A DNA stretch of 64,000 bases from Roseovarius sp. THAF27 (GTDB lineage Bacteria; Pseudomonadota; Alphaproteobacteria; Rhodobacterales; Rhodobacteraceae). Each line of letters begins with the position of its first letter. Within the stretch, counting starts at the first letter, position 1. The translations under genes were made by a program, and so were the position numbers. Under the pieces are notes generated by a model, which saw only the letters and a list, made by a program, of their open reading frames with translations, was not told the DNA's origin and did not search any database. The stretch is from contig NZ_CP045393.1 in NCBI RefSeq assembly GCF_009363655.1, positions 3,348,001-3,412,000 on the forward strand. The letters run 5' to 3'. Shown one piece after another: positions 8,331 to 17,030 of the stretch.

Positions 8331-8360
8331 GTAGGGTGGGGTTCCAACCCTCCACGCCGC
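8331..8360. repeat. GTAGGGTGGG-type intergenic repeat, copy 1
   Basis: Contains GTAGGGTGGGGTTCCAACCC, the same core as the elements at 16006-16062 and 20693-20712. It lies between the convergent phnM and hexapeptide transferase genes. Confidence 0.5.
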
Positions 8361-8978
8361 TCAACCCTCGTATTTCTCCAGGAATCCCTCCGCCGGCAGG
8401 CCCCGGAAATCCTCCAGCGCCGCCCGCAGCCGATCATGGTCCCAATCCCACCAGCCCAGCGCCATCACCCGCTCCGCAACCTCGGGCGCCAGCCGCGCGC
8501 GCACGGGCTTTGCCGGCACGCCCGCCACGATGGTGTAGGGGGCCACGTCCCGCGTCACAACCGCGCCCGAGGCCACCACGGCCCCGTGGCCCACGGTAAC
8601 CTCCGGCTTCACCTGCGCATTGTGCCCCAGCCACGTGTCATGCCCGATCACCGCCCGCCGCGCCCGGCGCTTGCCGAACCAGTCGGCATCATCCTCCGCA
8701 TCGTCCCAGTAACTGGCCGAGCGATACATGAAATGATGCAGACTCGTTCGGTCCAGCGGATGATCCGAGGCCCCCACCCGCACGAAACTCGCGATGTTGG
8801 AAAACCTGCCCACGTCGGCATTGGCGATGTCGCACATCCGGTCGCAATAGGAATAATCCCCGAACACCGACTGAGCCACGCGGCTCCCCCGCCCCACCTC
8901 GCAATAGGCGCCAAAGGAACTCCCGGAAATCTCGCACTCGGGATGGATCAGCGGCGCATCGGCACTCAGCTTCGGCAT
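8361..8978 (-). CDS. Hexapeptide-repeat transferase of the phosphonate locus
   Basis: 205-residue left-handed beta-helix protein. Irregular hexapeptide repeats run from about residue 8 to 60 and from 110 to 165 (IGHDTWLGHNAQVKPEVTVGHGAVVASGAVVTRDV), ending in the usual IVAGVPAKPVRARL cap. It is a recognised companion of phn operons and is thought to be an acetyl- or acyl-transferase, possibly acting on aminophosphonates as PhnO does. The substrate is not known. It follows the second phnE by 6 bp. Confidence 0.85.
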   Translation of the reverse strand: MPKLSADAPLIHPECEISGSSFGAYCEVGRGSRVAQSVFGDYSYCDRMCDIANADVGRFSNIASFVRVGASDHPLDRTSLHHFMYRSASYWDDAEDDADWFGKRRARRAVIGHDTWLGHNAQVKPEVTVGHGAVVASGAVVTRDVAPYTIVAGVPAKPVRARLAPEVAERVMALGWWDWDHDRLRAALEDFRGLPAEGFLEKYEG

Positions 8979-8984
8979 TATGCC

Positions 8985-10319
8985 CTAATGCCCCGCATCG
9001 TCCGACTGGATCAGCCGCCGCCGCAACATTCCCGACACCCAATCCATGAAGATCACCATCAGCACGACCAGAACGATGTAATAGGTCACCTCTTCCCAGT
9101 CCTTTTGCGTGATGATCGCCTGGGTCAACAGCAGCCCGATGCCGCCCCCGGTGATCGCCCCGATGATCGTGGCAGACCGGGTGTTGCTTTCAAGGTAATA
9201 CAGCACTTGGCTCAGCAGCACCGGCGTCACCTGCGGAATGACACCGAACCGATACCGCTGCACCGGCTTCGCCCCCGTCGACTGCACGCCTTCGATCTGC
9301 TTGTCGTCCACGTTCTCCAGCGCCTCGGAAAACAGCTTCCCGAAAGACCCCGTGTCCGTCAGCAAGATCGCCAGCGCGCCCGTCAACGGCCCCAACCCGA
9401 AGGCCCGCGTCAGAACGATCGTCCAGATCAGCGCATCGACCCCGCGCAGGAAGTCGAACAAGCGCCGGAACCCGAACCGCACCGTCTTCAGCGGGGCAAA
9501 GTTCTTGGCCGCCATGAACGCGATGGGCAGCGCCACGATGGCCGCGCCCATGGTTCCCAGGAACGCCATCAGGATCGTCTCGAAAATGGCCCACATCACG
9601 TCCGAATGCCGCCACATCTCGTTGTGCCAGAAATCCTCCCAGATCTCGCCCGCCTCGCCATCCAGCGCCCGGCCCAACACCTGCCCCACGCTCATCCCGT
9701 GATAGGGACTGTCCAGCGTGAAGAAAAACAGCTCCCAGCCGGTGAAATAGCGAAACACCTCAGACCGGTTGCGCGTGACCGACAGGCGACCCGCCTCGGT
9801 CGTGATCGCCAGCCGGTTCTTGGAACTGTTGATCCACTCCGGCAGATCACCCGTCGGGAACTCCTGCACCACGCCCTGGCTGCGGCTCGGCGTCGCCCGG
9901 ATCACGCCATAGCCCGGCACGTCATAGGTGACCGTCTCAGGGCCAAAGACCACCACGTGCCCATCCCCAAGGTCGATCACCGTGTCGCGCCCCAGCTCAA
10001 CCCACTCAGGCGCCTCGCCCTCGGGATACTCGCCCTTGCGCTCGCCCTCGATGGCCACGCCCACGCTGGCGTCGCTGTTATCGCGCGTCACGTGCACCTT
10101 ATAGCTATAGGTATCCGCCACTAGCGCCCGGGCATTCTCGGCACTCGCCCTCTGCATCAGACCCGGCACGTCGAAGGCGAAAAAGACATAGACGAAATAG
10201 GCCAGGATGAGCGCCGGCACGCCAAACGCCACCATCCGCTTGCGCTGAAACAGCGTGGCCGTCTGCGCCATCAGCGCGTCAGTATCGGTCATCTTGGTAT
10301 TCATCGACGTCGCGCTCAT
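8985..10319 (-). CDS. phnE: Phosphonate ABC transporter permease PhnE, long form
   Basis: 444-residue inner-membrane permease. TM1 is near residues 30-50. A predicted periplasmic stretch of about 170 residues (from QRASAENARALV to the SPYHGMSVGQVLG segment) precedes the standard permease core from about residue 235 (FETILMAFLGTMGAAIVALPIAFMAAKNF), including an EAA-like loop around KQIEGVQSTGAKPVQRYRFGVIPQV. Usual PhnE is about 260-300 residues, so the insertion is extra. It overlaps the first permease by 4 bp (ATGA) and probably pairs with it. Confidence 0.92.
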   Translation of the reverse strand: MSATSMNTKMTDTDALMAQTATLFQRKRMVAFGVPALILAYFVYVFFAFDVPGLMQRASAENARALVADTYSYKVHVTRDNSDASVGVAIEGERKGEYPEGEAPEWVELGRDTVIDLGDGHVVVFGPETVTYDVPGYGVIRATPSRSQGVVQEFPTGDLPEWINSSKNRLAITTEAGRLSVTRNRSEVFRYFTGWELFFFTLDSPYHGMSVGQVLGRALDGEAGEIWEDFWHNEMWRHSDVMWAIFETILMAFLGTMGAAIVALPIAFMAAKNFAPLKTVRFGFRRLFDFLRGVDALIWTIVLTRAFGLGPLTGALAILLTDTGSFGKLFSEALENVDDKQIEGVQSTGAKPVQRYRFGVIPQVTPVLLSQVLYYLESNTRSATIIGAITGGGIGLLLTQAIITQKDWEEVTYYIVLVVLMVIFMDWVSGMLRRRLIQSDDAGH

Positions 10320-11203
10320 CGGTGCAACTCCACCTTGCGTCCGTGCACCAGCCGGTCCCGGAAGTGGCTCGACAGCTGGTCGAACAGAATGATCGTGGCG
10401 AACAGCATCAGGAACATCGCCGCCGCCTCGTCATAGCGCCCCTGCCCCCAGCTGATCGCGTTCTTCAGCTCGTACCCAAGGCCGCCCGCGCCGACAAAGC
10501 CCAGGATCGCCGACGCGCGGATATTGATCTCGAACCGCATCAGCGCATAGCTCAGCCAGTTCGGCGCCACCTGCGGCACCACCCCCAGCATCATCCGCTG
10601 GCTCCACGTGGCGCCCACAGATTCCAACCCCTCCAAAGGCTTCAGCGACGCGTTCTCGTTCACTTCCGAGAACAGCTTGCCCAGCGCCCCCGACGTGTGA
10701 AACGCAATGGCGATCATCGCCGGCACCGGCCCGCCTCCCAGTACGAAAATCAGAATGAGCGCGATCACGATCTCGGGCACCGCGCGAGTGATGTCCATGA
10801 TCCGCCGGAACACCGGCACCAGCCGGGGAAACCGCGCCAGCCCCCGCGTTGACAACAGCGACAGCACGACCGCCGCCAGCGCACCCACCAGCGTGCTGAC
10901 CGCCGCGATGTTCACCGTCTCCAGAAGCGCGGGAAAGAATGTCACGAAATGTGCAGGCAACTCGCCCGCCTTCTCCACCGCTTCGGCCACCACCTCGCCG
11001 GGATAGTCAAAGAAATTGTCCAGCCCACCAATGAAGGAGCCGCCATTGCGTTCCTCCGCCAGCCGGAATCCCGACACCATCAGCAGGATGAAGACCAGCA
11101 GCGTGATCCCCGAATAAAGCCGCCGCTTCGACACCTGCGCCATGTAGGTCGCCTGCATGTCGCTCAGCCGCGGCGCGCCGCCGGATTGGGTCACATCTGC
11201 CAT
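10316..11203 (-). CDS. phnE: Phosphonate ABC transporter permease PhnE
   Basis: 295-residue permease of the phosphonate importer. A transmembrane helix (LYSGITLLVFILLMVSGF) follows a short cytoplasmic N-terminus, and the core has several helices plus the EAA-like loop LKPLEGLESVGATWSQRMMLGVVPQV. It lies 68 bp after phnD, separated by a strong hairpin, and overlaps the second permease gene. Confidence 0.93.
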   Translation of the reverse strand: MADVTQSGGAPRLSDMQATYMAQVSKRRLYSGITLLVFILLMVSGFRLAEERNGGSFIGGLDNFFDYPGEVVAEAVEKAGELPAHFVTFFPALLETVNIAAVSTLVGALAAVVLSLLSTRGLARFPRLVPVFRRIMDITRAVPEIVIALILIFVLGGGPVPAMIAIAFHTSGALGKLFSEVNENASLKPLEGLESVGATWSQRMMLGVVPQVAPNWLSYALMRFEINIRASAILGFVGAGGLGYELKNAISWGQGRYDEAAAMFLMLFATIILFDQLSSHFRDRLVHGRKVELHR

Positions 11204-11228
11204 GAAGCCTCTCGGGAAATATGCAAAT

Positions 11229-11253
11229 GGCGGGCCCGGTCATGGGGCCCGCC
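11229..11253 (-). terminator. Strong hairpin after phnD
   Basis: Nine-base-pair perfect stem GGCGGGCCC/GGGCCCGCC with a 7-base loop, 19 bp downstream of the phnD stop inside the operon. Such hairpins after binding-protein genes usually protect the upstream mRNA and partly attenuate downstream transcription, giving more PhnD than permease. Confidence 0.6.
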
Positions 11254-11271
11254 ACCTATGCTGTCACGCGC

Positions 11272-12177
11272 TTATTGCGACGCGGACTTGCGCGCCTCGA
11301 TGATCGACAGATACGCGTCGTGCGTGATCGGATCGAAGCCCAGGCTTTCGCCGGCCGAGATCGAGTAGGTGCAGTCCTTGTCGGTCTCGTACATGCCGTC
11401 GACCAGCGCCACCATCGTCTCTTTCACGTCCGCGGGCAGCGACTTGCGCAGCACGATCGGGCCTTCCGGGATCGGGTTCGACTTCCAGATTTCCACCAGG
11501 TCGTTCATGTCGACCAGGCCCGCATCCACGGCCTTGCGCAGCGCGCCCGAGTTATAGCCGTCTTCCCAGTTGCCCTGGCCGTCGGCCCAGGTCACGCCGG
11601 CGTCGATGTCGCCATTGTTGACCGCCACGATGGTCTGCTCGTGGCCGCCGGTGAACTTCACCTCGCCAAAGTAATCACCCGACTCCATGGTGATCTCTTC
11701 CCCCGCCTGCGGGATCTCGATCGACGGGATCAGGTAGCCACTGGTCGAGTTCGGATCACCAAAGCCGAAGACCTTGCCTTCCATATCGTCGAGCGACGTG
11801 ATGCCGCTGTCCTTGCGGGCAAACCCGATCGAGTGATAGCCGTACGACCCGTCGAGGTTGATCTTGACCAGCACCGGCTCGACCGCCTCGGGGTCTTGCA
11901 GGTACGTCGCGGCATAGCCCGACGCGCCCAGCCACGCCATGTCCAGCGTGCCGCCAACCAGACCCTGGATCACACCGGCATAGTCGGCGGGCGCGAACAG
12001 CTTGGTTTCCACGCCCAGCGCTTCTTCGGTGTAGTTCTTCAGGCACTCGTGCGAGCTCAGACGGTCCTGGGCGTTCTCGCCCCCCAGGATACCGATGCGG
12101 AACTCTTCGATTTCCTGGGCCATGACAGGTGCGGTCATGGCAGTGGTGGCCGCAAGGGCAGCGATCAGTTTCTTCAT
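11272..12177 (-). CDS. phnD: Phosphonate-binding periplasmic protein PhnD
   Basis: 301-residue substrate-binding protein with a signal peptide (MKKLIAALAATTAMTAPVMA). The body has IEEFRIGILGGENAQDRL, LVGGTLDMAWLGASGYA and the STSGYLIPS segment typical of the PhnD/phosphate-phosphonate binding family. It collects phosphonates for the PhnCEE importer. phnC lies 72 bp upstream in the same operon. Confidence 0.95.
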   Translation of the reverse strand: MKKLIAALAATTAMTAPVMAQEIEEFRIGILGGENAQDRLSSHECLKNYTEEALGVETKLFAPADYAGVIQGLVGGTLDMAWLGASGYAATYLQDPEAVEPVLVKINLDGSYGYHSIGFARKDSGITSLDDMEGKVFGFGDPNSTSGYLIPSIEIPQAGEEITMESGDYFGEVKFTGGHEQTIVAVNNGDIDAGVTWADGQGNWEDGYNSGALRKAVDAGLVDMNDLVEIWKSNPIPEGPIVLRKSLPADVKETMVALVDGMYETDKDCTYSISAGESLGFDPITHDAYLSIIEARKSASQ

Positions 12178-12249
12178 CTTGGTCCTCCAGTCAGGTTTGT
12201 TGCCACCGGCCCCCGTGACCGGCGTGCAGATGAATTTCAGGTCGTAGGG

Positions 12250-13050
12250 TCAGGCGATCTCGCGCTCCGGCGTCTCGATCGCGGTCGAGGTCGCAGCCTC
12301 GGAAAAGCCTGCGTCGGCGCCGTAGATGTCGCGCGCCACGCCGGTGGTCAGCTGCTCGGGCGTGCCATCGAACACCATCCGCCCGTCCCGCATCCCGATC
12401 ACCCGGTCACAGTATTTGCGGGCCGTATCCAGCGTGTGCAGGTTGGCCACCACAGTGCGGCCGTCCTCTTCGTGGATGCGGCGCAGGTCGTCCATCACCA
12501 GCTGCGCGTTCATCGGGTCGAGGCTGGCAATCGGCTCGTCGGCCAGCACGATCTTGGGCTCCTGCATCAGCGCCCGCGCGATGGCGACGCGCTGCTGCTG
12601 GCCGCCCGACAGCGCCTCGGCCCGCTTCGGCGCGTGCTCGGCAATACCCAACCGGTCCAGGATGGCGATGGCGCGATAGATATCGGCCTGCGGGTAGAGG
12701 TTGAACATGGTGGCAAAAGTCGACCGACGATTGAGCGTGCCGTGCAGCACGTTCGAAACCACGTCCATGCGCGGCACCAGGTTGAACTGCTGGAAAATCA
12801 TCGCGCAGTCCGACTGCCACGCGCGCTTCTGGGCACCTTTCAGCGCGGTTACGTCGCGCCCTTCAAACACGATGCTGCCATTGCTGGCATCGGTCAGCCG
12901 GTTCAGCATCCGCAGCAAGGTCGACTTGCCTGCCCCCGACCGGCCGATAATGCCGATCATGGCGGGTTTCTCCACGCTGAACGTGATGTTGTCCACGGCC
13001 TTGTGCTGGCCAAAAACCTTCGTCAGCTTGGTAATCTCAAGCACGCTCAT
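12250..13050 (-). CDS. phnC: Phosphonate ABC transporter ATP-binding protein PhnC
   Basis: 266-residue ATPase. Walker A is GRSGAGKST, signature is LSGGQQQR, Walker B is [13 protein letters not shown] placed the start at [14 protein letters not shown] because GGGGG lies 4 bp upstream as ribosome-binding site; an ATG at 13074 would add eight unconserved residues. It is the first gene of phnCDEE-transferase and diverges from a TetR gene, so the 162-bp gap holds the promoter. Confidence 0.95.
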   Translation of the reverse strand: MSVLEITKLTKVFGQHKAVDNITFSVEKPAMIGIIGRSGAGKSTLLRMLNRLTDASNGSIVFEGRDVTALKGAQKRAWQSDCAMIFQQFNLVPRMDVVSNVLHGTLNRRSTFATMFNLYPQADIYRAIAILDRLGIAEHAPKRAEALSGGQQQRVAIARALMQEPKIVLADEPIASLDPMNAQLVMDDLRRIHEEDGRTVVANLHTLDTARKYCDRVIGMRDGRMVFDGTPEQLTTGVARDIYGADAGFSEAATSTAIETPEREIA

Positions 13051-13096
13051 GTCCCCCGGTCGTTCGGCGCACACCTACGCAGGGTTTCAGAAGCTT

Positions 13097-13125
13097 CTGT
13101 GACGCTGCGGTAAAACTTTTGTAAC
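13097..13125 (+). promoter_or_regulatory. Pho-box-like array in the phnC/tetR gap
   Basis: Three 7-mers with 11-bp period: CTGTGAC (13097-13103), CGGTAAA (13108-13114), TTGTAAC (13119-13125). They resemble PhoB units (CTGTCAT type) separated by 4 bp. The units read on the plus strand, away from phnC, so control of phnC is plausible but orientation is not the usual one. Confidence 0.4.
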
Positions 13126-13212
13126 GCAGGCCGGCCCGCGACACTTCGCGCGCCCATGCTGCATTGCGGCGGAACGCTTGCATTGCGCCCTGCGCGGGCG
13201 TATCCCGAAACC

Positions 13213-13749
13213 ATGACACGCGCATCCACACGTCTGAAATCCAGCGACTGGCTTACCGCCGGGCTCGATGCGCTGTCCGAACTGGGCCCCACCGCGCTCA
13301 AGGCCGAACCGCTGGCGGTACGGCTGGGTGTGTCCAAGGGCTCGTTCTACTGGCACTTTCGCGACGTGCCGGCCTATCACCAGGCCCTGCTGGCCGCGTG
13401 GCGCGACGACAGCATCGCCCGCCTGCCCGACCTGATGAACGACGGCAGCACCGAGGTGGCCCGCCTGCGCAATCTCGCCCAGGCGTTTGCCGCGCCGGAT
13501 GCGACCGAACCCGCCCTGCGCGCCTGGGCCAATTCCGACGACCTCGCCCGCGCCGCGGTCAACGACGTCGACGACGCCCGCCTGGCCGCCCTGCAATCGC
13601 TTCTGTCCGACATCGGCATAGACAACCCGGAAATGGCGCGCATCCTCTATGCCTCGGCCATCGGCATGACATCGCTCGGCAATGCCAGCCCCGCGGACCA
13701 TATCAGCGCCATCGGCTCACTGGTCGACCTGGTGCTGGCCCTGCGGTGA
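13213..13749 (+). CDS. TetR-family transcriptional regulator
   Basis: 178-residue regulator with an N-terminal TetR HTH (about residues 10-55: WLTAGLDALSELGPTALKAEPLAVRLGVSKGSFYWHF) and an unclassified ligand-binding C-terminus. I chose MTRASTRLKSS over the ATG at 13156 since the additional 19 residues are not TetR-like. It diverges from phnC. Its stop overlaps the start of the META-domain gene by one base (TGATG), so those two are cotranscribed. The target is unknown. Confidence 0.85.
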   Translation: MTRASTRLKSSDWLTAGLDALSELGPTALKAEPLAVRLGVSKGSFYWHFRDVPAYHQALLAAWRDDSIARLPDLMNDGSTEVARLRNLAQAFAAPDATEPALRAWANSDDLARAAVNDVDDARLAALQSLLSDIGIDNPEMARILYASAIGMTSLGNASPADHISAIGSLVDLVLALR

Positions 13750-14141
13750 TGCGCGGCCTCCTGACGATGCCCCTGGTGGTGTCGCTGCTGAATTGCAGCG
13801 GCGATGAAACCCTCTCGGGCCACGGCGCGGCGGACAGGACATGGCAACTCGCGGAACTCGACGGCGCCGCCTTCGACGCGACCGCCACCATCACCTTTCC
13901 CCAGGAAGGCAAGATCGTCGGCGAAGCGCCCTGCAACCGCTACTTCGCCGCGCAGCTGCAACCTTACCCGTGGTTCGAGGCCGCCGAGATCGGCACCACC
14001 CGCCGCGCCTGTCCCGACCTGGCGCAGGAAACCGCGTTCCTCGACGCGCTGGCCGCCATGAGTCTGGCCGAGGTCACCGAAACCACCCTGATCCTCAGCA
14101 CCCCCGAAGGCCGCGAGATGATCTTCCGCGCCGCCGAGTAA
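13749..14141 (+). CDS. META-domain (HslJ-like) small exported protein
   Basis: 130-residue protein. A hydrophobic start (MRGLLTMPLVVSLLNCSGDE) may be a lipoprotein signal, although the residue before Cys16 is Asn, which is not standard. The body (WQLAELDGAAFDATATITFPQEGKIVGEAPCNRYFA) matches the META fold. Translationally coupled to the tetR gene. The molecular role of META proteins is unclear; they are often linked to envelope stress. Confidence 0.7.
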   Translation: MRGLLTMPLVVSLLNCSGDETLSGHGAADRTWQLAELDGAAFDATATITFPQEGKIVGEAPCNRYFAAQLQPYPWFEAAEIGTTRRACPDLAQETAFLDALAAMSLAEVTETTLILSTPEGREMIFRAAE

Positions 14142-14291
14142 GGCGCGCCGCGGCTGGGGGACACATAGCGGAAAAAGCACGCAGTTCCGCCCCCCGCGCG
14201 CCATCCCCCTCTTCCTCTGGCTTCAAATATCCCCGCCGGAGGCATCCGCCGCTACCCTCCCTCGCGAGGGTCGGCCATCTGGGCGCGCGGG

Positions 14292-14585
14292 TTACCCCAG
14301 CCCATCGACCAGGATCGCATTCAGCTCCGACCCCGTCCGCCGCAGCACTGCCAACTCCTGGAACGCTTCCGAGTGCCAGAACGCCCGCGCATGGTCCCGG
14401 TCGGAAAACTCCAGGACGAAGGCCGCGTCGGGCATCGCACCCTCACCCTCCATCCGCTCCGGGTTGCCGCCGCGCACCAGGAACCGGCCTTCATGCGCGG
14501 TAACAACCTCCGGGATCTTCGCGAAATACGCCTCCATCCAGTCCCGGCTGTGGATCTCCATCTGCCCGATCACGTATGCCGCCAT
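14292..14585 (-). CDS. DUF1330 family protein
   Basis: 97-residue ferredoxin-like (dimeric alpha/beta barrel) protein beginning MAAYVIGQMEIHSRDWMEAYFAKIPEVVTAHEGRFLVRGG, which is the DUF1330 pattern. The frame is open far upstream, but that part is antisense to the following monooxygenase gene and is not coding. The function is unknown; it stands alone on the minus strand. Confidence 0.8.
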   Translation of the reverse strand: MAAYVIGQMEIHSRDWMEAYFAKIPEVVTAHEGRFLVRGGNPERMEGEGAMPDAAFVLEFSDRDHARAFWHSEAFQELAVLRRTGSELNAILVDGLG

Positions 14586-14717
14586 GGCCCTGCCCTCCAT
14601 CCGATCCGCCGATCCTAGGCCGCAGACCGCGACCGGCGCAATGCCACCGGCCCGCCGCACGGTTGTTCTCGGGCCCCTCAGCCCCCAGATGACTTCCAAC
14701 AGATGAAAGGTCCCACC

Positions 14718-15716
14718 ATGCGCTGTTCCGTTCTCGATCTCGCCCCCGTGCCCGAAGGCCACGACACCGCGACCGCCATCGCCAACAGCCGCGATCTGGC
14801 CATCGCGGCCGAGCGGATGGGCTATCACCGCTACTGGCTGGCCGAGCATCACAACATGCCCGGCATCGCCAGCGCCGCAACGTCTGTCCTGATCGGCCAC
14901 ATCGCCGAGGCGACGACGACCATGCGCATCGGCGCGGGCGGCGTCATGCTGCCCAATCACGCGCCGCTTTCCATCGCCGAGCAGTTCGGCACGCTCGCCA
15001 CCATCCATCCCGGCCGCATCGACCTTGGCCTCGGGCGCGCCCCGGGCGGCGACATGGCCGTGGCGCGCGCCCTGCGGCGCGGGCTCGAGGCCGACCGATT
15101 CCCCGACGACGTGGTCGAACTCATGGGCTATTTCGCCGATGCCGATCCCGCCGCCCCCGTCTCGGCCCATCCCGGCCAGGGCACCCATGTGCCGGTCTGG
15201 ATCCTCGGCTCCAGCCTTTACGGCGCGCAACTGGCCGCGCATCTGGGCCTGCCTTACGCCTTCGCCTCGCATTTCGCACCCGACGCGCTCGACCAGGCGC
15301 TGGAAATCTACCGCACGCGGTTCCAGCCTTCGGCGCAGCTAGACCGTCCGTATTTTATGCTGGCGGCAAACGTCTTCGCCGCCGACACCGACGCCGAGGG
15401 CGCCTACCTGCGCACCTCCATGCAACAGGCCTTCGCCCGCCTGCGCACGGGCCAGCCCGGCAAGCTGCCCGAGCCGGTCGAGGATATCGAGGCCGCCATC
15501 GGCCCGCAGATGACGGAGTCGGTCAACCGCGCCCTGAGCGTCTCCGCCACCGGATCGCCTACGACAGTCCGCGCCCAGCTTGGCATCCTCAAGGACCGCT
15601 ACCAACCCGACGAGATCATCCTGACCGGCCAGATCCACGACCACGCAGCACGGGTCAAATCCTTCCGCATCGCCGCCGAGATCTTGCAGGACATGACCAC
15701 CGCCGACGCCGCCTGA
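14718..15716 (+). CDS. Luciferase-like flavin-dependent monooxygenase
   Basis: 332-residue LLM-class oxidoreductase of the YhbW type (single-subunit, alkanal monooxygenase-like). The sequence [11 protein letters not shown] near the start, [37 protein letters not shown], and [11 protein letters not shown] are hallmarks. I chose the ATG at 14718 because AAAGG lies 7 bp upstream, rather than the ATG at 14703. Uses FMNH2; the substrate is unknown. No operon partner is apparent. Confidence 0.85.
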   Translation: MRCSVLDLAPVPEGHDTATAIANSRDLAIAAERMGYHRYWLAEHHNMPGIASAATSVLIGHIAEATTTMRIGAGGVMLPNHAPLSIAEQFGTLATIHPGRIDLGLGRAPGGDMAVARALRRGLEADRFPDDVVELMGYFADADPAAPVSAHPGQGTHVPVWILGSSLYGAQLAAHLGLPYAFASHFAPDALDQALEIYRTRFQPSAQLDRPYFMLAANVFAADTDAEGAYLRTSMQQAFARLRTGQPGKLPEPVEDIEAAIGPQMTESVNRALSVSATGSPTTVRAQLGILKDRYQPDEIILTGQIHDHAARVKSFRIAAEILQDMTTADAA

Positions 15717-16141
15717 TGCCCCAGCCACCTCTCCCAACGGAGGCAACCGTCAGCCCCTGGGGTGGCGATCCCACGGCAATTCTGAAGCACTTCATGCCTG
15801 CCAAACACATCCTCGGAAGGATCGTTGCGCCCAGCCTCCCCCAAATCGCCAGCCCGAGGGAGGGGCTGACGATGGCCGGGCCGCTGCGCGGCTGTTAACC
15901 GGCCGGGGGTTCGATGCCAGTGTCTCTCACGGACTCGAACCGTACATTCGCTGCCGGCGGCACGAATGTCGGCTGCGCGGACAAAGCTGCCGTGTCACAG
16001 TCCTTGTAGGGTGGGGTTTTACCCCACCACGACGGGGAGTGTGGGGTGAAACCCCACCCTACGATTGACGTCAACTTGGGCTAAAACCAGACCAACGCGC
16101 TCTTGTCGATCATGAGCGACCCGATCGCGAACAACCGCCCC
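15717..16141. other. Convergent intergenic region with a repeat
   Basis: 425 bp between the monooxygenase and recO, both ending here. Apart from the GTAGGGTGGG inverted repeat at 16006-16062 I see no gene. A 60-codon frame at 15716-15898 has no supporting feature. Confidence 0.6.
16006..16062. repeat. GTAGGGTGGG-type inverted repeat, copy 2
   Basis: Two 22-bp arms (16006-16027 and 16041-16062) are inverted copies with one mismatch around a 13-bp loop. Each arm begins with GTAGGGTGGGGTTT. This is the longest of three related intergenic elements in the window and can form a very stable cruciform or RNA hairpin between convergent genes. Confidence 0.75.
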
Positions 16142-16876
16142 TCACCCCTCCGCCGCCTGCTCCAGCCGCCGGATCAGCCGCGCCCGCGCCTCGGGCAGCG
16201 GCTTGTGCCCCATCTCCGGCGCCAAGTGGTGCATCAAGAAATATCCCGTCACCCCCAGCCCCTCCAGGATCTCGCCATCGCTGCACTCCCCCTCGCCCAA
16301 GAGCGGCGCAGGCAGCGGCAGCAGCTTGTCCGCCCATTCCCCCGCGCCCGCCCGCGACACCGCCCGCCCCGTGCGCGGCGATATGAAGCTCAGGTCGTTC
16401 GCCTCGCGCCCCTTCACCGCGCATTCGCCCAGGTCCAGCCCGAACCCCATCTCATCGAGCAGCGCCATCTCCCACTTGAGATAGGCCAGCGGCCACACAT
16501 CCCCCTGTCCCAGCAGGTCCAACAAAGCCTCGGTCTGGCCATAGAGCCGCCGGTGCGCCTCCCGCTCCGGCAGGCAAAAGATCAACAAGGACGTCACCGC
16601 GTTCAGCCCCGCCAGCGCCACCCGGTCCCCCAACGACGCGGCGACGCGCGAGCGCACCGGCTCCACCGTGAACGCGCCCAGGTGATCCTCCAGCCGCGCC
16701 TTCCACGTCACATCCACCTGTCCGCCGGGCTGCAACACCGGCGCCATCTTGCGCGACGCCCCGCCGCGCACCACGCCCGCGTGCCGCCCCTTCAAAGGAG
16801 TGAACACCTCCAGGATCGCCGCCGCCTCGCCGTGCGGGCGGCTGGCCAGTACAATACCTTGGTCGCGCCATTCCAT
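16142..16876 (-). CDS. recO: DNA repair protein RecO
   Basis: 244-residue RecO, which loads RecA on SSB-coated DNA with RecR and anneals strands. The N-terminal OB-fold reads [39 protein letters not shown], followed by the helical part with [23 protein letters not shown]. The zinc-binding cysteines seen in some RecO proteins are absent. The start at 16876 is the family start. In relatives recO often lies close to era; here 4.2 kb on the other strand separate them. Confidence 0.93.
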   Translation of the reverse strand: MEWRDQGIVLASRPHGEAAAILEVFTPLKGRHAGVVRGGASRKMAPVLQPGGQVDVTWKARLEDHLGAFTVEPVRSRVAASLGDRVALAGLNAVTSLLIFCLPEREAHRRLYGQTEALLDLLGQGDVWPLAYLKWEMALLDEMGFGLDLGECAVKGREANDLSFISPRTGRAVSRAGAGEWADKLLPLPAPLLGEGECSDGEILEGLGVTGYFLMHHLAPEMGHKPLPEARARLIRRLEQAAEG

Positions 16877-17030
16877 GACACTGCTCCGCCTCTTCGAACG
16901 GCCATAGGACATCAAATACTGAACCCTGCCAAGGCCCGCCCCGACACACGGTCTGGAAATCCGGACATGACCGGGGGCGCGGGATATGCTTATCTGCCCC
17001 CCGTATAGATTTTTCGCATAGGGGGACCCG

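Noticed and set aside
11221..13113. 630-codon plus-strand frame across phnD and phnC
   Set aside because: Antisense shadow of two well-conserved phosphonate transport genes.
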